Shown piece after piece: positions 37,610-44,319 of a stretch of DNA of 64,000 nt. The translations under genes and the position numbers were made by a program. This DNA comes from Thiothrix sp. GTDB lineage: Bacteria; Pseudomonadota; Gammaproteobacteria; Thiotrichales; Thiotrichaceae. Where the stretch lies: contig NZ_JAQTLS010000014.1 in the NCBI RefSeq assembly GCF_028714775.1, forward strand, positions 30,477 to 94,476, written 5' to 3'. Position 1 is the first letter of the stretch. Every line of letters begins with the position of its first letter. The notes beneath the pieces were generated by a model that was not told the origin of the DNA, did not search any database, and saw only the letters and a program-made list of their open reading frames with translations.

Positions 37610-38386
37610 TTACTGTACGGTAGTCGCAGGTGGCGTAGTGCTGGCTGCTGGCGTGACAGGTGCTACAGACGTTGCTGTTGCCGGGCCAGGTGTCGCTGTT
37701 GGTGCTGCTTCAGGAGCCGGAACGCTGGCAGGTGCAGTAGGCGCAGATACTACAGGTGCGGCAGTGACGGCTGCCTCTGGTGCAACAGGTGCGGCAGTAG
37801 GTGCTGGTACGGGTGCAACAGTAGCGTTGGCGGCTGCTTCCGGTGCAGCTGGTGCAACAGGCGGCTCAGGCATTGTCATGCCGGGCGGCGTTGGCATTGG
37901 CGCCATGCGGGGGTTGAAACGTGGCGTATTGTTACCCCATCCCATGTTCGGGAAGTTGGAGCCGTTACCAAAAGATGGGCCGTTGTTCCAACCCATGTTC
38001 GGGAAGTTGGAACCATTACCAAAAGACGGGCCATTGTTCCAGCCCATGTTGGGAACGTTCGGGCCATTACCCCATGACGGGCCGTTATTCCATCCCATGT
38101 TCGGGAAATTGGAGCCGTTACCCCATGACGGGCCATTATTCCAACCCATGTTCGGGAAGTTGGAACCGTTACCCCATGACGGGCCGTTGCTCCAGCCCAT
38201 GTTAGGGCCGCCATTCCAGCCGGATGGGCCATTGCCCCAGTTGAAGCCATTACCGGAATTGCCCCATGACGGGCTGCTGCCCCAATTAAAATCAGGGTTC
38301 ATGTTGAAATTGTTAAAGCCCCAGCCATTGGCGCTTGCGCTGCCTGCGGCGGTTGCCAAAATGATTGCTGCAATCGTTTTTTTCAT
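37610..38386 (-). CDS. Secreted Gly/Asn/Trp-rich repeat protein, candidate sulfur globule protein
   Basis: 258 residues. A Sec signal peptide (MKKTIAAIILATAAGSASA) precedes a Gly/Asn/Trp/Phe-rich half containing five 17-residue repeats of the type NMGWNNGPSWGNGSNFP. The second half is rich in Ala, Pro, Thr and Val. The aromatic Gly/Asn composition and signal peptide resemble the structural sulfur globule envelope proteins of sulfur-oxidising bacteria, and the next gene upstream is a similar protein. That identification is an inference from composition only. An adhesive or structural surface protein is the main alternative. Confidence 0.65.
   Translation of the reverse strand: MKKTIAAIILATAAGSASANGWGFNNFNMNPDFNWGSSPSWGNSGNGFNWGNGPSGWNGGPNMGWSNGPSWGNGSNFPNMGWNNGPSWGNGSNFPNMGWNNGPSWGNGPNVPNMGWNNGPSFGNGSNFPNMGWNNGPSFGNGSNFPNMGWGNNTPRFNPRMAPMPTPPGMTMPEPPVAPAAPEAAANATVAPVPAPTAAPVAPEAAVTAAPVVSAPTAPASVPAPEAAPTATPGPATATSVAPVTPAASTTPPATTVQ
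37941..38199 (-). repeat. 51-bp coding repeats in the Gly/Asn-rich gene
   Basis: Five tandem 51-bp units plus a partial one encode NMGWxNGPS(W/F)GNGSNFP. The units differ by only a few bases, so copy number is likely to vary between strains. Confidence 0.85.
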
Positions 38387-38425
38387 TGGTGTTTGCTCCC
38401 TTCCTAGAGTCGGTCACGCTAACGT

Positions 38426-38450
38426 AAAACAGGCCGGATAAACCGGCCTG
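38426..38450 (-). terminator. Intrinsic terminator after the Met/Pro-rich secreted protein gene
   Basis: Read on the minus strand, CAGGCCGG-TTTAT-CCGGCCTG is followed by TTTT. It ends the gene at 38477-38971 before the next one on the same strand. Confidence 0.8.
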
Positions 38451-38476
38451 CTCAGTATACCCCGTTGAGAGGTGAA

Positions 38477-38971
38477 TTAGTTAGTTGCTGGCGCGGTTGG
38501 CGCAGGTGCTGCGGCTGGGCCTGGTGTCCCTACTGGGGCAGCCATTGGCGCAGGCATAGGCATCATTTGCGGCTGCATTGGCATTGGAGCCATCGGCATC
38601 ATTTGTGGTTGCATCATAGGAGCGCCAACCATTGGTGGAGCCATCATAGGTGCTTGACCGTAGCCCATTGGAGCGCCGTAAGGCATCATTGGGTAGTTAT
38701 TGTTGTTGTTGCCCATGAAAGGCATGTTGCCGAAGCTGTTATTGCCGCCCATGAAAGGCATGTTACCGAAGCCGCTGTCGTCGTTATCGTCGCTAAAGCT
38801 GTCGGACATTTCTTCCATCCAGTACATTGGAGTCCATTCTGGCCAATCGCTTTCTTCGTAGTAAGGGCCGTTAGGACCCATTTTCCACTCGCCATTGTTG
38901 CTGTCAAAGAAGTTTGCGTTTGCAGTTGCAGATACAGCCAACAGGCTCAGGCCAATCAGTAATTTATTCAT
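38477..38971 (-). CDS. Secreted Met/Pro/Asn-rich protein, candidate sulfur globule protein
   Basis: 164 residues. A signal peptide (MNKLLIGLSLLAVSATANA) is followed by an acidic aromatic stretch (NGPYYEESDWPEWTPMYWME), then GNMPFMG repeats and a Met/Pro/Gln-rich tail. The DWPEWTPMYW-type segment and composition remind me of sulfur-globule-family proteins, but I cannot confirm this without a search. It lies upstream of the other low-complexity secreted protein; a terminator separates them, so they are neighbours rather than an operon. Confidence 0.6.
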   Translation of the reverse strand: MNKLLIGLSLLAVSATANANFFDSNNGEWKMGPNGPYYEESDWPEWTPMYWMEEMSDSFSDDNDDSGFGNMPFMGGNNSFGNMPFMGNNNNNYPMMPYGAPMGYGQAPMMAPPMVGAPMMQPQMMPMAPMPMQPQMMPMPAPMAAPVGTPGPAAAPAPTAPATN

Positions 38972-39062
38972 CTCGAATTCTCCTAGTGCGGGTTATCTAG
39001 CGACCAGTCTATGTACGTTACGCTGATCATGTAGTTACTATATCAGTATATTCTAATATATG

Positions 39063-39668
39063 CTAGTGCTTAAATTCAAAAAAACTGGCGTCGGTTGCGG
39101 CGGCATTTAACGGCACATCCCACGTCTGGCGTACCAGTTTTTCCCGCTGTTGGAAAGCATAAGCAAAGCCGGTCAAACTGGGGCGTTGCATGGTAGTTCT
39201 GCGTTGTTTGAAGGCAAATGTCCGGTCGTAAAAACCGCCGCCCATGCCCCAACGGGTTCCCAGTGTATCGAACGCCAGCAATGGTGTTACCACCAAATCC
39301 AGCCAGCGGGCAGGGCGTCGGTGACGGTGGCGTGGGTAGGGTTCAGGAATACGGAAGCGGTTCATACGGAAACGTGTTTTCTCATCCCAACGGACAAACC
39401 ATAAGCGGCTGTCCTTGAGTGGCGACAGCACTGGCAGGTAAAACCGTTGGCGCGGCAATCCCCATTGGCGTAACAAACGCGGGTCAGCCTCCCCACGTAC
39501 TGGCAAATACAGGGCAATGTGGCGGGCGTTACGGAAGGTGCGTTGGGCGTAAAGGTTACGTGCAATCTGGCGGGAAAGTGCTTGCTGCTCGTGTTGGGGG
39601 AGGGCGGCGCGTTGTTGGCGAATCTGTCGCCGTAAGGTTTTTTCAGGGGGATGTATGGTTGTTGGCAT
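39063..39668 (-). CDS. fau: 5-formyltetrahydrofolate cyclo-ligase
   Basis: 201 residues with the family signature GTRWGMGGGFYDRTF (nucleotide/folate site) and N-terminal basic helix (LRRQIRQQRAAL). It converts 5-formyl-THF to 5,10-methenyl-THF. Its start overlaps the end of the FHA gene by 26 bases, so the two are coupled. In E. coli the homologue ygfA follows 6S RNA; none is evident here. Confidence 0.9.
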   Translation of the reverse strand: MPTTIHPPEKTLRRQIRQQRAALPQHEQQALSRQIARNLYAQRTFRNARHIALYLPVRGEADPRLLRQWGLPRQRFYLPVLSPLKDSRLWFVRWDEKTRFRMNRFRIPEPYPRHRHRRPARWLDLVVTPLLAFDTLGTRWGMGGGFYDRTFAFKQRRTTMQRPSLTGFAYAFQQREKLVRQTWDVPLNAAATDASFFEFKH

Positions 39669-40254
39669 CAGGGTTTTTTAGGCAAAACTGGAAGAGTACA
39701 TCCTCAACCCGTAATTCTTCGCCCGGAATGAGTTTGCGCGAGGTACGGGCAGCTTCTTTGCCCGCTTCCCGGATAATATATTCGCCGAGGGTGCTGCGCT
39801 CAATCAGGATTTGCCGGGTTTGTTGGTTGCCCAATACCACCCGTTCTTGGATGAGCGGGATGATGTAACCGGATTTGCGCCCATCCAATACTTTCAGCCA
39901 CGCGGGGAAGGTGGGTTCCATCAGCTTGGGGTGGATGCTCAAACGTTGCAGTTGGGAATCAACCTTTTGTTCGGAACGGAACACCACGCGGTATTTGCCC
40001 AAATCAATCGAGTCGCCGTCTTCCAAATAATGTTGCTCAACCGACAGGCGGTTGACGTAGGTTCCATTGGTACTGTCGAGGTCTTCGAGGAAGCAATCGT
40101 CGCGCACCATTGTAATCCGGGCGTGGTGCAAACTGATGGTACGGTCGGGCAGCGCAACATCACACTTGGGGTGACGCCCAAGCGTAACGCTGGTTCCTTT
40201 TATGGCAATGCGTTTGATGATTTGTTTGTCCAGCAGCACAACCAGTTCGGGCAT
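39643..40254 (-). CDS. FHA domain protein
   Basis: 203 residues. The N-terminal forkhead-associated domain has all signature blocks: TLGRHPKCDVALPD, SLHHARI and DLDSTNGTYVN, so phosphothreonine binding is expected. The C-terminal half resembles a second, degenerate FHA-like fold (DGRKSGYIIPLIQERVVLGN). No kinase gene is adjacent. It lies between the lytic transglycosylase and cyclo-ligase genes on the same strand. Confidence 0.85.
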   Translation of the reverse strand: MPELVVLLDKQIIKRIAIKGTSVTLGRHPKCDVALPDRTISLHHARITMVRDDCFLEDLDSTNGTYVNRLSVEQHYLEDGDSIDLGKYRVVFRSEQKVDSQLQRLSIHPKLMEPTFPAWLKVLDGRKSGYIIPLIQERVVLGNQQTRQILIERSTLGEYIIREAGKEAARTSRKLIPGEELRVEDVLFQFCLKNPDANNHTSP

Positions 40255-40256
40255 GA

Positions 40257-41456
40257 TTAGACAGTAACCTTTTTCGCGTTACGCTGCACAGTACGCAGCT
40301 TAGGTTTAATACGGGAGTATTGTGTACCGTTGGAAATTTTTTTGCCAGTGCGGGTGGTTCCCAAGGTGTTGTACTTGTGCGGAGAATAGCTGACAAAGGT
40401 GAGTTGCGCGGGCGGTAACGCCTCAATGATTTCCGCCACACGCCGGGCATTTTCACGTGGCAGGATAATGCGGTTGGAATATTGCGGCGTGGCAATGCCG
40501 GTGCGGAAGTAAGGGTTCAGTGCCACCAGATGGTTGGCATCCAGCCCCGCTTTCAAGGCCGCTTGGCGCAGGTTGACGGGTTTATCAATGTGTAATTGCG
40601 CCAGCCTTGCCTCATCCGGCGTATCAGCCAAAGCAATACCATAGCGGTCGGCGTGGCTGATCAGCTCTTTGAAAGCCAACAGGCGCGGGACGTATTCACG
40701 GGTTTCTTTCGGCAGGGAAAGATACCAAAACGTGGTGGGCAAACCTTGGCTGCGGTTGCTGTCGATTTCACGCTGCACACGCCCTTCACCGCAATTGTAG
40801 GCAGCCAATGCCAGCAACCAGTCGCCATTGAAATCGTCGTGCAGTTTTTGCAGGTAATTGAGTGCTGCCCCGGTGGAGGCAAACGGATCCATGCGTGCGT
40901 CGTATTGCTTGTTTTGTTGCAAGCCGTAGCGCCGCCCGGTATCTGGGATGAATTGCCACAGGCCAGCCGCGCCCGCTTGGGAAAACACATCCGGGTCGAA
41001 AGCACTTTCCACGAACGGCAACAGCGCCAGTTCGGTGGGCATGTTGCGCCGGTCAACTTCATGTACGATCATGTGCAGGAACACGCTGGCACGTTCCGAG
41101 AGCATGGTCAGTTGGCGGGGATTGCGCCCGTAATAATTGACGAAGTACTGCACCTTCGGGTTGCTGGCATTGCTATCTAGCTGAAAACCTTGGAAGACGC
41201 GATCCCAAGTGTCAAAATCCTGATCCAGCGCGGCTTTTGATTTTTTACCTGTCGACGTGCGGTAAACGGCATCTTGGATGTGGTTGCTTGAATGGGAAGA
41301 TGACCGGACGAAGGATGCTTTTTGCAGTTTGGCTTTGGCGGCGGTAGGTTTTGCCATCGTGCTGGAACAGCCCGAACCACTGAAAACAGCAACGAGGGAT
41401 GTTGCGACTAGCGCATACGTGCTCATTTTTATCATTGTTTTATTCCGTAAGCCCAT
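40257..41456 (-). CDS. mltD: Membrane-bound lytic murein transglycosylase, MltD type
   Basis: 399 residues. The N-terminus has a signal with a lipobox-like GSGC. The SLT domain has the catalytic glutamate in LLPFVESAFDP, followed by SQAGAAGLWQFIPDTGRRYGL and LALAAYNCGEGRV. The C-terminal region has only a degenerate LysM-like segment rather than the clear LysM repeats of E. coli MltD. It cleaves peptidoglycan. Its divergent neighbour set (yafS-like, rnhA, dnaQ) is the normal gammaproteobacterial context of mltD. Confidence 0.87.
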   Translation of the reverse strand: MGLRNKTMIKMSTYALVATSLVAVFSGSGCSSTMAKPTAAKAKLQKASFVRSSSHSSNHIQDAVYRTSTGKKSKAALDQDFDTWDRVFQGFQLDSNASNPKVQYFVNYYGRNPRQLTMLSERASVFLHMIVHEVDRRNMPTELALLPFVESAFDPDVFSQAGAAGLWQFIPDTGRRYGLQQNKQYDARMDPFASTGAALNYLQKLHDDFNGDWLLALAAYNCGEGRVQREIDSNRSQGLPTTFWYLSLPKETREYVPRLLAFKELISHADRYGIALADTPDEARLAQLHIDKPVNLRQAALKAGLDANHLVALNPYFRTGIATPQYSNRIILPRENARRVAEIIEALPPAQLTFVSYSPHKYNTLGTTRTGKKISNGTQYSRIKPKLRTVQRNAKKVTV

Positions 41457-41544
41457 TGTTATTATGTCGATCCTGATTCGCCGCTATAATTTGCTAGGGC
41501 GGGATCGTTTGACGGTAAGCCCGAATATAATACGTACCATTCTG

Positions 41545-42345
41545 ATGAACAAGGAAAAACCGCTGAACGCAACATTCCCAACACGACAGCTTCCACCCGG
41601 TACGGCAATGTGCAGGCGTTGGTATGCAACGCAGGCAGGCCAAGCCACGCTGGCGGCGGTGCAAGCAACCGTTACCCGCATGACGGCGGATGTGTTCGGT
41701 TACTACGCGCTGGAAACCGGGGTTTTGGCAGGTAAACAAAACTTTTTGTCCGAATCACGCATTGCCAGCCACTTTTCTTTAGGCACAGTACTGGGCGAAA
41801 GCGTCAGCGCGGTGGGCACGCCCGAACACTTGCCGTTTGATTTCACCAATCTGGATTTGGTGGTCGCCAGCCACGCGCTGGATTGCACCCCGCAGCCGCA
41901 TCAGGTGTTGCGCGAAATCGAGCGGGTCTTGGTTCCCGAAGGGCATTGCATCCTGATCGGTTTTAACCCGTTCAGTTTCCGGGGGCTGGGGCAATTGCGC
42001 TACTGGCACAGGCGCAAGCAGATGCCTTGCCATACTTACAGTACCTTCCGCGTGCGTGAGTGGTTGAATGTGCTGGGGTTTGAAGTGCTGGAAACGGTTT
42101 CGGTCGGTTTCTGCCCCGCATTTGGCGGCGAACAGCTTTTTCAGCATACCCGGTGGCTGGATGCTTTGGGTGATAAGTTCAAGCTGAGTGTTGGTAATGT
42201 AATGATCATCCACGCACAGAAAAAGGTTTCCAACATGACGCCGCTGCTGCCTTCACGCAAGGCCGTGCAGGTGCTCAGGCCGGGAATCGTCGTTAACCGG
42301 GGGGCAGGGCGTGTCTCCCGCAAAGAGCCAAACAATGTCAAATAA
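41545..42345 (+). CDS. SAM-dependent methyltransferase, YafS-like
   Basis: 266 residues from the ATG at 41545; an ATG at 41464 is possible but lies in a less convincing context. It is a class I methyltransferase lacking a standard glycine loop at the start but with [31 protein letters not shown] and ILIGFNPFS, the pattern of YafS-type proteins encoded beside rnhA. The substrate is unknown. It overlaps rnhA by 11 bases. Confidence 0.8.
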   Translation: MNKEKPLNATFPTRQLPPGTAMCRRWYATQAGQATLAAVQATVTRMTADVFGYYALETGVLAGKQNFLSESRIASHFSLGTVLGESVSAVGTPEHLPFDFTNLDLVVASHALDCTPQPHQVLREIERVLVPEGHCILIGFNPFSFRGLGQLRYWHRRKQMPCHTYSTFRVREWLNVLGFEVLETVSVGFCPAFGGEQLFQHTRWLDALGDKFKLSVGNVMIIHAQKKVSNMTPLLPSRKAVQVLRPGIVVNRGAGRVSRKEPNNVK

Positions 42346-42778
42346 AATGGTCGAAATTTTTACCGATGGCGCGTGCCGGGGCAATCCGGGGCCGGGCGGT
42401 TGGGGAGCCTTGCTGCGTTACAACGGGACTGAGCGTGAGCTGTACGGCTACCAGCCGGAAACCACCAATAACCAGATGGAATTGATGGCGGCAATCCAAG
42501 GCTTAGAAACCCTGACACGCCCTTGCCACGTGGTGCTGACGACCGACTCCAAATACGTCATGCAGGGCATTACGGAATGGATTGGCGGTTGGAAACGCAA
42601 AGGTTGGAAAACTGCTGCCGGAAAGCCCGTCAAAAATCAGGAGCTTTGGCAACGGCTGGACGCGGCAGTCGCTACCCACCAAATTGAATGGAGCTGGGTC
42701 AAAGGCCACAGCGGGCACGACGAAAACGAACGGGTTGACCAACTCGCCAACAAAGCCATCGACGAGAAAAAATTATGA
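42335..42778 (+). CDS. rnhA: Ribonuclease HI
   Basis: 147 residues from the ATG at 42335. All four active-site residues are present: D in [11 protein letters not shown] in [10 protein letters not shown] in TTDSKYV, and D in NERVDQLAN. It removes RNA from RNA-DNA hybrids. Its stop overlaps the dnaQ start by ATGA. The pairing with dnaQ is ancestral, although in E. coli the two are divergent. Confidence 0.96.
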   Translation: MSNKMVEIFTDGACRGNPGPGGWGALLRYNGTERELYGYQPETTNNQMELMAAIQGLETLTRPCHVVLTTDSKYVMQGITEWIGGWKRKGWKTAAGKPVKNQELWQRLDAAVATHQIEWSWVKGHSGHDENERVDQLANKAIDEKKL

Positions 42779-43485
42779 GCCGCCAAATCATCCTCGATAC
42801 GGAAACCACCGGACTTGACCCCAAAGAAGGCCACCGCATCATCGAAATCGGTTGCGTGGAAATGGTTAACCGCCGACTGACGGGCAGCACCTTCCACCAC
42901 TATTTGCAGCCTGACCGCGAGATTGATGCTGAAGCGGAAGCCGTCCACGGGATCAGCAATGCGTTCCTTGCCGACAAACCGCGCTTTGAAGATATTGTGG
43001 AAGCGCTACTGGATTACCTGCGCGGTGCGGAACTGATCATCCACAACGCCCCGTTCGATATTGGTTTCCTCAATAACGAACTGCAATTGATTGATCCGGC
43101 GTATAAACCACTGACCGATTATTGCGCGGTGACGGATACGCTGGTGATGGCGCGGCGCATGTTCCCCGGTCAACGTGCCAGTTTGGACGCGCTGTGCAAA
43201 CGCTACGAAATCAACAACGCCCACCGCACCTTGCACGGCGCGTTATTGGACTCGGAGATTCTGGCGGATGTGTACCTCGCCATGACGGGCGGACAAGTCA
43301 GCCTCTCGCTCGGCGGTGAAGACGACAGCAACCGTGATGCAGGCGGCGGCGCGGGCATCCGTCGGGTGGTGGCGGATGTCAGCCGTTTGCGCGTGATCCA
43401 AGCCAGCGAGGAAGAGTTGGCGGCACACGCTGAGCGCGTGGCGGCAATTACCAAGTCGGCGGGCAAGTGTTTGTTTGCGGAGTGA
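42775..43485 (+). CDS. dnaQ: DNA polymerase III epsilon subunit (3'-5' proofreading exonuclease)
   Basis: 236 residues. DEDDh motifs: LDTETTGLD (Exo I), [12 protein letters not shown] (Exo II) and [19 protein letters not shown] (Exo III, with the catalytic His and Asp). The C-terminal tail that binds DnaE is present. It ends one base from the convergent antitoxin gene. Confidence 0.96.
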   Translation: MSRQIILDTETTGLDPKEGHRIIEIGCVEMVNRRLTGSTFHHYLQPDREIDAEAEAVHGISNAFLADKPRFEDIVEALLDYLRGAELIIHNAPFDIGFLNNELQLIDPAYKPLTDYCAVTDTLVMARRMFPGQRASLDALCKRYEINNAHRTLHGALLDSEILADVYLAMTGGQVSLSLGGEDDSNRDAGGGAGIRRVVADVSRLRVIQASEEELAAHAERVAAITKSAGKCLFAE

Positions 43486-43794
43486 TTATAGGTGCTGCAA
43501 GTGAATGTTTGCCGATGCCCCATCCGGGAAACAGACAGTCAGTTCTAGGCGTCCGCCCAGCACTTCCACATATTTGCGCAAGGTAGAAAGGTAGATGTCA
43601 TCCCGCCTTTCAAGTTGCGCCACATTGGGCTGTTGGATGCCCATGGATTGCGCCACTTCTACTTGGGTTTTGCCGCGTTGTTGGCGTAATTCTGCCAAGG
43701 TCAGTTCCGCCAGCATTTCAACTGCTTTCGCGGAAGCGGCGGCTTTCACCTCAGGTGAAACTTGCTTGAGCAGTTCTGATAACGGTTTTGCCAT
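43486..43794 (-). CDS. HigA-like antitoxin, XRE helix-turn-helix
   Basis: 102 residues with an HTH of the XRE type (LAELRQQRGKTQVEVAQSMG, then QPNVAQLERRDDIYLSTLRK). It lies 12 bases downstream of a RelE-fold toxin on the same strand, the toxin-first order of HigBA-type pairs. The antitoxin would neutralise the toxin and repress the operon. Confidence 0.87.
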   Translation of the reverse strand: MAKPLSELLKQVSPEVKAAASAKAVEMLAELTLAELRQQRGKTQVEVAQSMGIQQPNVAQLERRDDIYLSTLRKYVEVLGGRLELTVCFPDGASANIHLQHL

Positions 43795-43806
43795 GTTGCA
43801 CCTTGT

Positions 43807-44148
43807 TTATCTGGAGCTGTCCAGATGCTTTTTGAATTCACGTTCTGCCACTGGGATCATGCGTTTGTAGAAACGTTTGTCCCCGGTTTTGTCGCCGCCA
43901 CACAGTAGGACTGCCCTGCGCACAGGGTCAAATGCGAAAAATACCCGGTATGGCCTGCCCTGATGTTGTATCCGTAGTTCCTTGAGGTTGCTGACCGTTG
44001 TGCCTTCCAGCGTATCCACGTAAGGCCGTCCGAGTTGTGGGCCACGGACTTCAAGCAGGTGGATGCTGGCGAGGACATCGGTCTGTTCTGCGTCATTGAG
44101 GCTCAAAAACCATTCATTGAATACCTCAACCGTCAGGATTTCCCACAT
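43807..44148 (-). CDS. HigB-like toxin (phage Gp49-like/RelE superfamily)
   Basis: 113 residues matching the Gp49-like (DUF891) toxins: ELRIQHQGRPYRVFFAFDPVRRAVLLCGGDKTGDKRFYKRMIPVAE can be followed as RIQHQGRPYRVFF, then LLCGGDKTG, then FYKRMIPVAE. This family includes ribosome-dependent mRNA interferases. It is the first gene of the pair, transcribed away from the TIR-STAND gene that begins 171 bases on. Confidence 0.87.
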   Translation of the reverse strand: MWEILTVEVFNEWFLSLNDAEQTDVLASIHLLEVRGPQLGRPYVDTLEGTTVSNLKELRIQHQGRPYRVFFAFDPVRRAVLLCGGDKTGDKRFYKRMIPVAEREFKKHLDSSR

Positions 44149-44319
44149 GCTTGATACCTGATTATACGTTATAAAGTATATACTCTAAAAGATATTAAAG
44201 GGTGCTGGAAGTGTTTTCCGATAAGCGTCAGTTTCCTTCAATTTGCGCTTTATGGCTGCATCGTCCCGGTAATATTTTATGCGATAATCCAGCTACCCCG
44301 ATGAGCTTGGAAAATGAGC

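Noticed and set aside
37488..38441. 317-codon plus-strand frame with PHPMFGKLEPLP-like repeats
   Set aside because: It is the antisense shadow of the Gly/Asn-rich secreted protein gene, which has a signal peptide and normal start on the minus strand.
38465..38962. His/Trp-rich plus-strand open frame
   Set aside because: It lies antisense to the Met/Pro-rich secreted protein; its composition is explained by the repeats of that gene.
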